Numbered from the stretch's first letter, positions 8,669-17,150 are shown. The stretch is DNA of 64,000 bases from Emcibacter sp. (GCA_021774785.1 JAJFIQ010000021.1:34422-98421), one strand, 5' to 3'. The notes: generated by a model not told the origin, from the sequence alone. A program made the numbers and translations.

Positions 8669-8962
8669 TTATCGCATTATATTGCTCATATTCATGAAGG
8701 AGATCGCGGCGCGTCCAATCAGGAACATACCTGAATAGATCATTACATTGACCCAGTTCATGTGACCGTAACCATTGCTAATATACTGAGCCAGTAATAC
8801 CATGAGCATGACTAGGCCAATGCCCTGAAACAGGTTGGCGAATAATCTTACCCCTTTTAATATACGGTCACGCTTGGGGTCGGATTTTTCCTTGATGCCG
8901 GCCTTTCGGTCGGCAACCCGGTCGCGCAGGGATTTTCTGGAGTTTGGTTCTTTTTTTCTCAT
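8669..8962 (-). CDS. Small two-helix membrane protein inside the tail module
   Basis: 97 residues, not recognised. A very basic N-terminus (RKKEPNSRKSLRDRVADRK) precedes two predicted membrane helices (GIGLVMLMVLLAQY and VMIYSGMFLIGRAAISF). It starts 9 bases after the stop of the tail chaperone gene and is followed by its own terminator. RcGTA has no gene at this place. Size, two helices and charge would suit a holin, and the cluster has no other lysis candidate; it could equally be a moron or a host-derived insertion. Confidence 0.7.
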   Translation of the reverse strand: MRKKEPNSRKSLRDRVADRKAGIKEKSDPKRDRILKGVRLFANLFQGIGLVMLMVLLAQYISNGYGHMNWVNVMIYSGMFLIGRAAISFMNMSNIMR

Positions 8963-8971
8963 GGCAATAGT

Positions 8972-9175
8972 TTACGACTTGAAATGTCCGGATACAAGGT
9001 CATTTAATTCTGAACGGCTCAATGGGTTATCTGTATCACCTCCAGACCGTAGTTTCCGCCACCCCTGATAAGCACACCAGAAATCAGACGGTGTCGCCCG
9101 CCAGAACTGGTCTGGTGACCAGCCAAAATTAACATAAGCAATTTCAGCATATTGTGACCAATTAATCTGTTTCAT
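8972..9175 (-). CDS. Tail assembly chaperone, TIGR02216 type (GTA g10.1-like)
   Basis: 67 residues. FGWSPDQFWRATPSDFWCAYQGW is the hallmark of the small TIGR02216/rcc01693-like proteins that follow the first tail chaperone in GTA clusters. It overlaps the preceding gene by 14 bases in another frame, a usual arrangement for the two-part tail chaperone. Expected to act during tail tube assembly with the tape measure and to be absent from the finished particle. Confidence 0.88.
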   Translation of the reverse strand: MKQINWSQYAEIAYVNFGWSPDQFWRATPSDFWCAYQGWRKLRSGGDTDNPLSRSELNDLVSGHFKS

Positions 9176-9473
9176 TTTTGATAGTATTTAAACCCACAAG
9201 ACAAAGGGTAAGGAGGTCCCTGACTATGGGGCTTGCTTTGGTGATGCCCTCTGACAGGATCAGTTTTCCTACTTGTTCAAAATTAATCCGGTTTTCCATG
9301 GTGGCCCAGATAATCACGGTCATTTCTTTCAGGCCAAATTCACCGTCAGCGGCCTTTACCGCGAGGCCGATGATGCCGCCCAGACGTTCTTCAATGTCCA
9401 TGATTGCTTGAAAGGTTGGTTTAAGGCGATATTCGTTGCCAGCCAGCGTTATAATTATGCTGTTTCTAAACAT
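9162..9473 (-). CDS. GTA-family tail assembly chaperone (g10-like)
   Basis: 103 residues of the phage TAC_11/DUF3356 type: LAGNEYRLKPTFQAIMDIEERLGGI is the diagnostic start. It corresponds to rcc01692 of RcGTA. It overlaps the major tail gene before it by 8 bases and the second chaperone after it by 14 bases, so the three are probably translated as a coupled unit. Confidence 0.88.
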   Translation of the reverse strand: MFRNSIIITLAGNEYRLKPTFQAIMDIEERLGGIIGLAVKAADGEFGLKEMTVIIWATMENRINFEQVGKLILSEGITKASPIVRDLLTLCLVGLNTIKNETD

Positions 9474-9879
9474 TTGTGAAATTCACTATACCAGAGCTTT
9501 CCAGGGCTATGCTATAAGTGCGCTCACCATTATAATCTCCGGCATATTCCAGTGATGTAATCTGAAACGCCCCTGAAAATTTATCACCACTTTCAAAAGT
9601 AATTTCATAATTATCCACGCTGCTGGCCAGTGCTTTTGTCTGTAATATCCCTTCACTTACGCTATCGGTAAAAATTCCGCTTCCACCAAGGGATATATGA
9701 CGAATGCCAGCTCCGGATAATATTTCCCGCCAACCGCCGGATGTCTTGTTTGTTACATCAACCATTTCGTTATTAATTCTTAATGAGGTGGAGCGCATGC
9801 CGCCCACCACGTCAAATACCTCTGGGTTTTCCCCAACACCAATTTTTAATAAAAAGGCCCGTCCTTTTTCTGCAGCCAT
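9466..9879 (-). CDS. Major tail tube protein (GTA g9-like, TP901-1 family)
   Basis: 137 residues. The opening (GRAFLLKIGVGENPEVFDVVGGMRS) and VDVTNKTSGGWREIL match the TIGR02126 TP901-1-type major tail family used by RcGTA. It should form the hexameric rings of the tail tube. A good GGAG ribosome site lies about 10 bases before the ATG. It lies between the tail terminator (DUF3168) and the chaperone pair, the expected order. Confidence 0.9.
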   Translation of the reverse strand: MAAEKGRAFLLKIGVGENPEVFDVVGGMRSTSLRINNEMVDVTNKTSGGWREILSGAGIRHISLGGSGIFTDSVSEGILQTKALASSVDNYEITFESGDKFSGAFQITSLEYAGDYNGERTYSIALESSGIVNFTNV

Positions 9880-9897
9880 ATGTCTGTTCTCCTCTAT

Positions 9898-10305
9898 CTA
9901 TATGTTTTGAATGGTTCGGGCACGAAATCGCAAAATACCGTGTCGCACCTGACCATCACCATCAAAAAAATTTTCAAAAAAAATAAAATTCAACTCAACC
10001 AACTGATGCCCGACCAGAATTACACTTTGCGTTGTCAGCAAGGTTATAACCTGATCTGCAAGGGACCGGACTTGACCGCCACCCCGGTTTCCGGACCAGA
10101 TATGGATATCTATTAGATGTTCTTGGCCGGTGAAGTCCTTAGCTGACCAATCCCGGGCAATACCTTCGCCGATAGTGAGATAGGGCAGTTTTTGTCCTTC
10201 CGGTGCCGGATCAAAGACGCCGGAAATTTCCGCCATCAATTTACTATCGCCGACAAGCCTGTCATGGATCGCCTGCCACAGGCTTTGTGCGCTGAGTATT
10301 GTCAT
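9898..10305 (-). CDS. DUF3168 tail terminator protein (GTA g8-like)
   Basis: 135 residues. The DUF3168 pattern is visible: SLWQAIHDRLVGDSKLM, LPYLTIGEGIARDW, and HLIDIHIWSGNRGGGQVRSLADQV. In RcGTA the corresponding protein caps the tail tube at the head interface. It sits 18 bases before the major tail gene. Confidence 0.88.
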   Translation of the reverse strand: MTILSAQSLWQAIHDRLVGDSKLMAEISGVFDPAPEGQKLPYLTIGEGIARDWSAKDFTGQEHLIDIHIWSGNRGGGQVRSLADQVITLLTTQSVILVGHQLVELNFIFFENFFDGDGQVRHGILRFRARTIQNI

Positions 10306-10327
10306 GTCGAATGTCTTTCAGAAAAAT

Positions 10328-10630
10328 CTAATTAAGGCCTGAAAATGTTACTTTTATTTCTTCCGTTGCGGGGGTCAGGAAAGACCTTGCTGGTTGGCGG
10401 ATGGTTCCGAATTCCACATAACGGGCATAGGATTTGTCCGTGAGAACGCGCATGCCACCATCTGTGTCGGCCTCTGCTCGAATTGAATCCGCCAAGGGGC
10501 TACTGCCTTTGGGGTTTTTCAGGTTCCGTAATACACGTGATTTAGCACCAGCAACAATCTGCTCGGCTATTTCTTCTATCATCCGGGCCAGTTTTGTTTC
10601 ATAACCTGTCATTATAGGCGGTATAGTCAT
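10328..10630 (-). CDS. HK97 gp10-like tail completion protein
   Basis: 100 residues. YARYVEFGTIRQPARSFLTPA is the classic HK97 gp10 family motif. RcGTA has no gp10 homologue between g7 and g8, so this gene is closer to the arrangement of ordinary siphovirus prophages. Its ATG overlaps the stop of the head-closure gene (TAATG). Confidence 0.85.
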   Translation of the reverse strand: MTIPPIMTGYETKLARMIEEIAEQIVAGAKSRVLRNLKNPKGSSPLADSIRAEADTDGGMRVLTDKSYARYVEFGTIRQPARSFLTPATEEIKVTFSGLN

Positions 10631-10947
10631 TACAGATGATCCTCGACCATTTCAAATTCCAGAATACGTTTCCGGTTATCGGGGTTCAGCAACCTTGTCA
10701 CCCGATATGCTTGTTCCTGCCATAAAATATTACGGGTGGGGAGCAAGTTGTCCTGATATCGAACCCGTACCCTATAAGTTGTTATCATATGGTTTTGTCG
10801 TGCAGATAAGGCCATATCTGCGGATTTGGGTATAACTTCTGCCCATACCACAGCTATATCCTGCCAGTTTTCCTGCTGTTCCCCGGCAGAAGTCGGGGCA
10901 AGGGCCTGCGTGCGACATGTGATTTTCTGGTGCATGTTTCTGGTCAT
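10630..10947 (-). CDS. Head closure / head-tail adaptor protein (GTA g7-like)
   Basis: 105 residues from the ATG at 10947, which overlaps the stop of the connector gene (TAATG); the ORF track starts ten codons too early. RTQALAPTSAGEQQENWQDIAVVWAEV, the ARQNHMITTYRVRVRY segment and ILWQEQAYRV are typical of the SPP1 gp16/HK97 head-tail joining family. It should sit between connector and tail terminator. Confidence 0.85.
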   Translation of the reverse strand: MTRNMHQKITCRTQALAPTSAGEQQENWQDIAVVWAEVIPKSADMALSARQNHMITTYRVRVRYQDNLLPTRNILWQEQAYRVTRLLNPDNRKRILEFEMVEDHL

Positions 10948-11504
10948 TACAGAGCCACACACCGATAAGGCTGCCAAAGCTTTTCAGCTATAGCCGTAGA
11001 TTGATTTTTGATGTGTTCTCCACCATCATAGACGGCGGCAACCCAGTGCAGCAGACCCTGACGAATATCATGGGGAATATCATTCTGACCTTCACCAAAT
11101 CCGGCACTGACGGTAATCCTGATGCCTGCTATATTTCTTGCAGGATCCGGCCATTGATAATGTAGTTGGGGCAGAATTTTTGCCTGATAAGACGTATCAT
11201 CCAGAAGATAGTTGGTCGCAGTAATTTCCTGAAAAGCACCTGCGTTCCAATATTCGATTTTATCTATGGTTAAAATGGGAGATAACGGAATTTGTATGAC
11301 CCCGTCATTCCAGTCATTAAACGTCAATTGCCATTGCTGTTTTATCAGCTTTCGACCGATGAAGCTTTCACATGCGTCTGTGGCTGCACGGATATAGGAT
11401 GTGATTATGGCATCCTCGTCCTGCTGGGAAATCTTCAGGAAATCCCGGGCCTCGGACAATAAGACCGGAAGCTGTACGGCTATTGAGATAAGCTGTATTT
11501 TCAT
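10947..11504 (-). CDS. Head-tail connector (phiE125 gp8 / GTA g6-like)
   Basis: 185 residues. The N-terminal LPVLLSEARDFLKISQQDED and the ESFIGRKLIKQQWQL and IPLSPILTIDKIEYW segments are typical of the gp6/phiE125 gp8 connector family, which binds beneath the portal. The ribosome site GGAAGAAAA precedes the ATG. It overlaps the preceding gene by ATGA and the following one by TAATG. Confidence 0.88.
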   Translation of the reverse strand: MKIQLISIAVQLPVLLSEARDFLKISQQDEDAIITSYIRAATDACESFIGRKLIKQQWQLTFNDWNDGVIQIPLSPILTIDKIEYWNAGAFQEITATNYLLDDTSYQAKILPQLHYQWPDPARNIAGIRITVSAGFGEGQNDIPHDIRQGLLHWVAAVYDGGEHIKNQSTAIAEKLWQPYRCVAL

Positions 11505-11794
11505 TTTTCTTCCACTCTGATTGTTATGGACTTTTCATCGGTCCGGCCTTGATCCGTGGTAATGCGGTTGGTTAGTTGGTATAGTTTTCCAGCAATTCCA
11601 CCGGTTACAAAAACGGTTGTTACGCCGGATATGGGGGGCGGAATTGTATCAACGGCTAAATCATTCGATTGCCCCTGGGGCAGGATAAACCAGCTGCTGG
11701 CTGTAATCTGCTCTGTACTTAAGAGATAACTCACCGACCAGTCAATGACGTAATCAAGGGTCGTATTCGGATCCTTCAGGAATTGTTCGGTCAT
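11501..11794 (-). CDS. Ig-like phage fibre-tail adaptor type protein
   Basis: 97 residues. The pattern FLKDPNTTLDYVIDWSVSYL followed by beta-strand-rich sequence and YQLTNRITTDQGRTDEKSITIRV is common in small siphovirus proteins that form a single Ig-like fold and are annotated as fibre-tail adaptors. It is not part of the RcGTA core. With the next two genes it forms a three-gene insertion between capsid and connector genes. Confidence 0.7.
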   Translation of the reverse strand: MTEQFLKDPNTTLDYVIDWSVSYLLSTEQITASSWFILPQGQSNDLAVDTIPPPISGVTTVFVTGGIAGKLYQLTNRITTDQGRTDEKSITIRVEEK

Positions 11795-12174
11795 AGGCTT
11801 GGGTCCGTAATTTCAACATCCCATGCCCCGAGGGTCAACATACTACCCGACGTTAGGCCCAGTGCGGTGCTGGTCGTGACATAAAGCAGGACACTGTTCA
11901 CCGTATCAAGCAGCGCCACATGATCGGCAGTGCCCGTGTTATCAACCGTTATACCAGACTTGCTTGCGACGGAAACCTTGCGGCCACTTATATCACCGTT
12001 GGAAACGGTGAAGTCAGTTCCAGCCATGGCAACATCAGCCAGAAAATTAGCTCCGCCCACATTTGCGGCCACGAAACTCAATGGCTCGCCTGCGCAGGCC
12101 GTCATTAGGGTACATTTATTTTTAATTTCATTCAGTGCCATATCTAGCACACTGTCGTCGACTTTTTTTCCCAT
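11791..12174 (-). CDS. Small phage structural protein, function unknown
   Basis: 127 residues. The start (KKVDDSVLDMALNEIKNKCTLMTAC) and the beta-rich second half (SNGDISGRKVSVASKSGITV, TADHVALLD, VLLYVTT) recall proteins that accompany the fibre-adaptor gene in alphaproteobacterial siphoviruses. No function is known to me. It overlaps the adaptor gene by ATGA and starts 2 bases after the LamG-type gene ends. Confidence 0.65.
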   Translation of the reverse strand: MGKKVDDSVLDMALNEIKNKCTLMTACAGEPLSFVAANVGGANFLADVAMAGTDFTVSNGDISGRKVSVASKSGITVDNTGTADHVALLDTVNSVLLYVTTSTALGLTSGSMLTLGAWDVEITDPSL

Positions 12175-12176
12175 GA

Positions 12177-13763
12177 TTAAATCCTTAATGTTCGATTGTT
12201 GGTTGGTCGTATTGTTCTGTCGTCTGCTTCTGTCGAAGATGCCTGGTTTGCCCGGGCTACCTTATGAGTTCTGTTGGGGTGTGGTGAGAAGGCCGTAGGG
12301 TCAAATAGTCCTGCTACATCACTGCTTAAGCCATGGGTTGCATTCTGGCTGACTAAAGCCTGAAGCTGCGCAAGGATGACCCCATCACTTTTTATTGCGT
12401 GCCTGTTGCCCCCCATGGTTAAGGTCTGCACTTGAGACAGTATCAAGCTGTCGCCACTTACATTATGCTGACTATTGGAATTGGCGATGGTCTGTATTTG
12501 TGACATTATTAAACTGTTGGCAGCATGTAACTGTAGTCCGTTGGAAACGGTAATATTTTGGACCTGCGACAAGTTAACCATTTGAGAAGATACGGCGTGC
12601 TTCATATATTGAATACTGACCGATACGCCAAGCCCTGAAACTACGTTGCCGCTTGTGAAGTTATGGGTTGTTTTCATGGCGTTCAGGGTATGAATTTGCG
12701 AAGGTATGATATTGTCAGAGATTAATCCGCTAGACGCTCGTTGGATAGTGAGCGCCACGCCAACGACATCTATCGCTTCAGGGATTCCTGCAGTAGCAAA
12801 TGTTGCGGGGCTGTTTTGGTTATTATATTCAGTTAGTAGCCAGCCTGCTGATCGGGGCAAGAGTGTTATTGCCACGAAGAAAATATCGGCTTCTAGGAAT
12901 CTTATGGTCGGAGCAGCAGCATGAGATGCAATAGTAAAATTAACTTTATCTACCAGATTACCTGTTTTCGCCGCAGACGCCACACTAATACCATCAACAA
13001 ACGCCGCAAAGGTGGCGCCATCATATACTGTCGATAACCAATAATCCGTATTTGCAATTAAAGCACCGAAAGATATACCTGTCCAGCTACCTGTCGTCAG
13101 CCATGTTTTCGGGTTATCACCACCGTTGACATTCCAATCAAGACTAGGACTATTACCATTAATTGGCCCGGATCCCGAGTCCGTTGGTAAATTTGGCGCA
13201 CGCATGACGGCACTTAGTGTAAAGTCCTGTGTTATTCCATTCCAGCCCAGATCAGCCCTCTGGCTTGTGCCATTAAATCGCGTCCCCCCGCCCATGACGC
13301 CACTTACTGTGGTTGGGGAGCCAATAAGGACCAGATCACCATTACCCGAAGAATCAACAGCGCTACCCATATGAAAAACACGTTCATAATCCGACCATAC
13401 CGCATTACGTCCGAAGGCTTCGGTTGCAGCAGGTTGAATTTCACCAGATTTTTTATACCAGACCCAAATGTCTTTGGCGGTACCGGTATTTAAAGTGGGA
13501 ATTTTAACCCATAATTCTACATCAGGCGTATTACCTGTGACGAAAGTCACAACCTCTAAATCAAGTCGGGTCGCTCCAGCACTATCTTCAGAGAAACGCA
13601 CATCGCCGCCGCCATAGAGGGCTGCGCTAGATCCTCCGTCCAGCATTTCCGCAGGCAAATTATATTTGGTGATAAGAACAGAGAAATTATTATTATTCCC
13701 TGATATCTGAGCATCAGGGATGGTGATCTTAGTTTTTCGCGCCCATCCGGTAGGAAATGCCAT
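12177..13763 (-). CDS. DUF2341/LamG-type adhesin-like virion protein with seven 22-aa repeats
   Basis: 528 residues. The N-terminus (FPTGWARKTKITIPDAQISG, KDIWVWYKKSG) is DUF2341-like. Residues about 130-325 look like a concanavalin/LamG jelly roll (GTRFNGTSQRADLG). Residues 334-487 are seven consecutive 22-residue repeats with consensus QxQxLxxxxxxHxxxSxxxxLS. The C-terminal 41 residues are basic and polar. The gene lies between capsid and connector genes, a place with no such gene in RcGTA. A terminator just upstream should lower its expression relative to capsid. A fibre or head-decoration role in carbohydrate binding is inferred. Confidence 0.75.
   Translation of the reverse strand: MAFPTGWARKTKITIPDAQISGNNNNFSVLITKYNLPAEMLDGGSSAALYGGGDVRFSEDSAGATRLDLEVVTFVTGNTPDVELWVKIPTLNTGTAKDIWVWYKKSGEIQPAATEAFGRNAVWSDYERVFHMGSAVDSSGNGDLVLIGSPTTVSGVMGGGTRFNGTSQRADLGWNGITQDFTLSAVMRAPNLPTDSGSGPINGNSPSLDWNVNGGDNPKTWLTTGSWTGISFGALIANTDYWLSTVYDGATFAAFVDGISVASAAKTGNLVDKVNFTIASHAAAPTIRFLEADIFFVAITLLPRSAGWLLTEYNNQNSPATFATAGIPEAIDVVGVALTIQRASSGLISDNIIPSQIHTLNAMKTTHNFTSGNVVSGLGVSVSIQYMKHAVSSQMVNLSQVQNITVSNGLQLHAANSLIMSQIQTIANSNSQHNVSGDSLILSQVQTLTMGGNRHAIKSDGVILAQLQALVSQNATHGLSSDVAGLFDPTAFSPHPNRTHKVARANQASSTEADDRTIRPTNNRTLRI
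12303..12764 (-). repeat. Seven tandem 22-residue protein repeats
   Basis: The translation falls into seven 22-residue units without gaps, for example QVQTLTMGGNRHAIKSDGVI and QIQTIANSNSQHNVSGDSLI starts. A conserved His at unit position 12 and Ser at 16 recur in most units. The first two and last units are the most diverged. The regular period suggests a beta-solenoid or fibrous shaft. Confidence 0.85.
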
Positions 13764-13786
13764 GGCTTATCCATTTTTATTATGAG

Positions 13787-13816
13787 AAAAAGAGGGCGAC
13801 TAAAACAGCCGCCCTC
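13787..13816 (-). terminator. Intrinsic terminator downstream of major capsid gene
   Basis: Read on the minus strand: GAGGGCGGCT, five-base loop, AGTCGCCCTC, then TTTTTCTC. The 10-bp stem has one mismatch. It lies 40 bases after the capsid stop and before the LamG-type gene, so part of the transcription should stop there and favour capsid over downstream products. Confidence 0.85.
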
Positions 13817-13854
13817 CCCAGGGAATACCCCTAAGTTTGCAGGAGGAAATATTT

Positions 13855-15063
13855 CTACAAGGCGAACTGAAGAAGCTTGATGGCCTGATCGTTAGTCACG
13901 GCCCCGCCAACGCGCTTGGTGGTATAAAAATGCACGTAGGGTTTGTTGGAATAGGGGTCACGAAGGATGCGGGTTCCCATACGGTCGGTTACAGTATAGG
14001 CCCGTCTCATATTCGCAAAACATAGCGATAGGGAAGAGGCTGCTTTAACCGGCATATCAGCAACCTCAACCACAGGATACCCCAGAAGCGTCGATGAAGC
14101 ACCATTTTCAAGTCCCGGTCGCCAGAGGTAATTGCCGTCAACATCCTTGAATTTACGGATTTCTGCAAGCAGACTGGTATTCATGTAGAATTTAGCATCA
14201 CCTCGGTAGCCGGACTTCATTGAATGAACCATATCCACTAGAATATCCGAGGGATCAGTTACCGCCCAATCACCGGAGACGCCAGTTTTAAGGCCTTGAA
14301 TTTCACCGAATGTGCGGCTGTCATCTGTGGCCGTACTGACGGTATATTGCAGAAATCCTTTTGGTTTATTGACACCGCTACCATTAACAAAGGCGTCATT
14401 TTCCTGATAGGAGAATTCCTCTGCCAATTCTTCAGACAACCATTTTTCAACGTTAAAATTGGCATCATCCAACATGGTCTGGGTTGCTGCTGGATTAGCG
14501 TAAATCTCTCCTAAAGGTGGAATGACTTCCTGTAGTGTAGGTGTGCTGGTTTCAACTCTTGCGCCGGTTTCCGAAATCCAGCCAGATGTAATTCCACCAA
14601 CGTTGACAAGCTTTTTATAAGTGGACGACCCGATGGCAACCACATTGGCCTCTGCCCGGATAGGCGACAAATCCTGAAGGCGTTTTTCGATAAGATGATC
14701 CAGTTCTTCCGGTACTGCAAAACCACCATCGGTATCCACAGTTGTGCTGAGGGCCTTTTGGTCCAGTTTTATATCGTGGCCCTTGCGAATAAAACCGTCA
14801 AAAAATTGACGCTTTTTTTCAAGTTGAACAGTATCCTGAGAATGTTTTGCGGATAGGTTTGGGCGGTTTGAGGCCGCATGCAGGCCGTTTGCCTTTGCCT
14901 GAAGCTGGTCCAGTTCCTTACCCATTCGGGCAAGTTTTTCTTCCGTCAATATGTCGGCCTTTCCCTTGCTTTCAATTTCCACCAGTCTTTCATCGTTGGT
15001 GGACTTGAACGTTTCAAAAGAACGGGTCAGATTTTCCAACGCTTCTTTAGTTTCCAATGTCAT
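13855..15063 (-). CDS. HK97-family major capsid protein (GTA g5-like)
   Basis: 402 residues. An N-terminal coiled-coil delta region of roughly 100 residues (ENLTRSFETFKSTNDERLVE) is expected to be removed by the protease. The HK97 core follows, with VDTDGGFAVPEELDHLI, GWISETGARVETSTP and AYTVTDRMGTRILRDPYSNK. About 300 residues should remain in the mature shell. AAAGGAAA lies before the ATG. The protease gene immediately precedes it and a terminator follows it. Confidence 0.93.
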   Translation of the reverse strand: MTLETKEALENLTRSFETFKSTNDERLVEIESKGKADILTEEKLARMGKELDQLQAKANGLHAASNRPNLSAKHSQDTVQLEKKRQFFDGFIRKGHDIKLDQKALSTTVDTDGGFAVPEELDHLIEKRLQDLSPIRAEANVVAIGSSTYKKLVNVGGITSGWISETGARVETSTPTLQEVIPPLGEIYANPAATQTMLDDANFNVEKWLSEELAEEFSYQENDAFVNGSGVNKPKGFLQYTVSTATDDSRTFGEIQGLKTGVSGDWAVTDPSDILVDMVHSMKSGYRGDAKFYMNTSLLAEIRKFKDVDGNYLWRPGLENGASSTLLGYPVVEVADMPVKAASSLSLCFANMRRAYTVTDRMGTRILRDPYSNKPYVHFYTTKRVGGAVTNDQAIKLLQFAL

Positions 15064-15627
15064 TTAGGTTTTCCTTTGTAGATTTTCAGCCGCATCATTA
15101 CGGCAGGATGGCGCCATAAGCGCGGTTAAATGCCGAAGACCGGCTACGATTGCGGTCTCGTCTACCGCAAAATTAGAATCTGGGATTAAATCTGTTTTGA
15201 AGCTTGAAATACGCGCCTGTTCATTCATGGGAAATGTCACCAGCGATATTTCCCACAGGTCCACTTGGTGCAGTATGCGCACGCCATCTGAGCGTTGTTT
15301 TGATTTCAGGGTATGAAAGCCGATGGACAGGCCATCCAAAGCTCCCACTCCTAAAAGCTGATAGGCCTCCCGTGCTCGCTCCACATCCAAAATGAGTCGG
15401 CCCCGGATAAAAAGTCCCTTGGAATCCTCAAAAATCTCATCCAGAATTCCAACTGGTTCTTTCGGGTCATGCTGCCACAGAAATTTAACGCCTCCCGCCC
15501 CCCGGTCGCGCAGTGACCGCTTGAATGCCCCCGGTTCAATCAGGTCATTGCCCCGATCCACCACATTGAATACACTGGCATAGCCCTCGAAATGGCCAAT
15601 TCTGTTTTCTGTTTCATGTAAAATCAT
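15064..15627 (-). CDS. HK97-family prohead protease (GTA g4-like)
   Basis: 187 residues. The HK97 prohead protease family pattern is clear: EGYASVFNVVDRGNDLIEPGAF, the catalytic His in FLWQHDPKEPVG, and the catalytic Ser in GALDGLSIGF. It processes the capsid delta domain during shell maturation. Its stop is immediately adjacent to the start of the capsid gene. Confidence 0.92.
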   Translation of the reverse strand: MILHETENRIGHFEGYASVFNVVDRGNDLIEPGAFKRSLRDRGAGGVKFLWQHDPKEPVGILDEIFEDSKGLFIRGRLILDVERAREAYQLLGVGALDGLSIGFHTLKSKQRSDGVRILHQVDLWEISLVTFPMNEQARISSFKTDLIPDSNFAVDETAIVAGLRHLTALMAPSCRNDAAENLQRKT

Positions 15628-15630
15628 TCA

Positions 15631-15948
15631 TCATCCAAATATTTGTCCAAGCTGAACCAGCTTGAATTTGATGGCAAGCCCCAGAAGCAAGGCAGAGAAA
15701 AACATGCGCATGATCCAGCGAATCACAGCTTGGCGGGCTGTTTTTTTGGTATCTCGCCAACTGTCGAGAAGGGCGCGAAGCTCGGATATATCCGCACCCG
15801 CATCCTCGTCACTTAAGCCCAATTGCGACAGCGCTCGAACGGCACCTTCTTCTGAGGCCTGCTCGATCAGGAGATATATATTTTCATCAGATAATTTGGC
15901 ATTTTTTGCCTGGCGTACGGCATGAAGCAGGCCGGACCCTATTCTCAT
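15631..15948 (-). CDS. Small DUF6127-like membrane protein between portal and protease (g3.5 position)
   Basis: 105 residues. LIEQASEEGAVRALSQLGLSDEDAG followed by ELRALLDSWRDTKKTARQ and a C-terminal hydrophobic helix matches small proteins annotated DUF6127 that lie between portal and protease in GTA-like clusters. Function unknown; one C-terminal membrane helix is predicted. Overlaps the portal gene end by ATGA. Confidence 0.7.
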   Translation of the reverse strand: MRIGSGLLHAVRQAKNAKLSDENIYLLIEQASEEGAVRALSQLGLSDEDAGADISELRALLDSWRDTKKTARQAVIRWIMRMFFSALLLGLAIKFKLVQLGQIFG

Positions 15949-17150
15949 TCGAGGGTGTCACCGCCACTGATCGTCCCAAGGCCAACCGCCGCGCGTTTCT
16001 CATTAAGGGTCAGGAAATTCGCCTGTCCGATCCTCTGCCACAGGGCTTGCCGGTCGTGGCTAAGGGCTGGAATGGCATCAAGGTTATATTCAAGTCGCAG
16101 ATCATCGCCAAAATGGGGAATCAACCAGTAGTTAAGCGAAGATATCATCTTGTCCATCATAGGCAGTAATGTGCTGCGCCATAAAGCTCGGTTGGCTTCC
16201 TTGTAATTGCTATAGGTATTATCACCGGGAATACTCAACACCATGGGTGGCACGCCAAAAGCCAGGGCGATTTCACGGGCCGATACATGCTTGGCATTGA
16301 TAAAATCCATATCCGCAGGTGAGAAAGCCATCTGTTGCCATTTCAAGCCCCCTTCAAGCAGTAAGGGTCTGCGGGCATTGCGGGTGCCTTGAAAATTTTC
16401 TTCCATCTCTTCCTTCAGGCGATCAAATTGTTCACGGCTCAGAACAGAATTGCCATCCTTGGGTTCAAAAACCAGAGCCCCCGAAGGCCGAGCCGAATTA
16501 TCAAGCAGGGCCTTGTTCCAGCTGGACGCTGCATTATGAACATCAATGCTGTAAGCTGCGGCCTCCAATGGGGACAGGCCATAATAATCATCAGTTGGAT
16601 GAAAGGTTTTCAGATGTAATATGGGGCTTGTGCCGCTGATGGGGTCCACGGGAAACGGATGTTCCTGACCCGATACGCCGTAAATGTAAGCCTTTGGCCA
16701 TCCGCTGGCCCCCGGAATGATTTTCATACGGTCCGGACGTAAAGCATAGAGTTCCGCAGGCTGTCCATCACCACCCATGACCAGTTCAAGATAACTGTTA
16801 CCAGCAATATTAAGATGGGCAAAAACCGTCTCAAAGAATTCCGTCCGCCCTTGGGCTGGGTTGGGCCGCCCCAGTAAATCAAGCAGAGGATGAGAGTTAA
16901 GCTTCTGGTCACCCCGGAATAGCTGTAAGGGTATAGATGCAGCGCTTTCTGCCAAAATACGCACCGCCCGATGGGTGATGACATTCTTGGTGTATCCCTC
17001 ATCGGCAAGGCTCTGATAATTCCGGCCTGACCAGCGCGGTTCATTCAGGCCCACCCAAAGTGTTTCCGAACCGCCCAGTAAATGAGCCACGGCACTTTCT
17101 TTTTGCTCTACAGGTGGATTATTTCGAAAAAGTCGACTAAACGGTCCCAT
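15945..17150 (-). CDS. HK97-family portal protein (GTA g3-like)
   Basis: 401 residues from the ATG at 17150, which has GGAGAG six bases upstream; the ORF track ATG four codons earlier lacks a ribosome site. Portal family features include WSGRNYQSLADEGYTKNVITHRAV, FFETVFAHLNIAGNSYLEL and ISAREIALAFGVPP-like sequence (VSAREIALAFGVPPMVLSIP). It forms the ring through which the terminase pumps DNA. 137 bases of non-coding sequence separate it from terL. Confidence 0.92.
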   Translation of the reverse strand: MGPFSRLFRNNPPVEQKESAVAHLLGGSETLWVGLNEPRWSGRNYQSLADEGYTKNVITHRAVRILAESAASIPLQLFRGDQKLNSHPLLDLLGRPNPAQGRTEFFETVFAHLNIAGNSYLELVMGGDGQPAELYALRPDRMKIIPGASGWPKAYIYGVSGQEHPFPVDPISGTSPILHLKTFHPTDDYYGLSPLEAAAYSIDVHNAASSWNKALLDNSARPSGALVFEPKDGNSVLSREQFDRLKEEMEENFQGTRNARRPLLLEGGLKWQQMAFSPADMDFINAKHVSAREIALAFGVPPMVLSIPGDNTYSNYKEANRALWRSTLLPMMDKMISSLNYWLIPHFGDDLRLEYNLDAIPALSHDRQALWQRIGQANFLTLNEKRAAVGLGTISGGDTLE

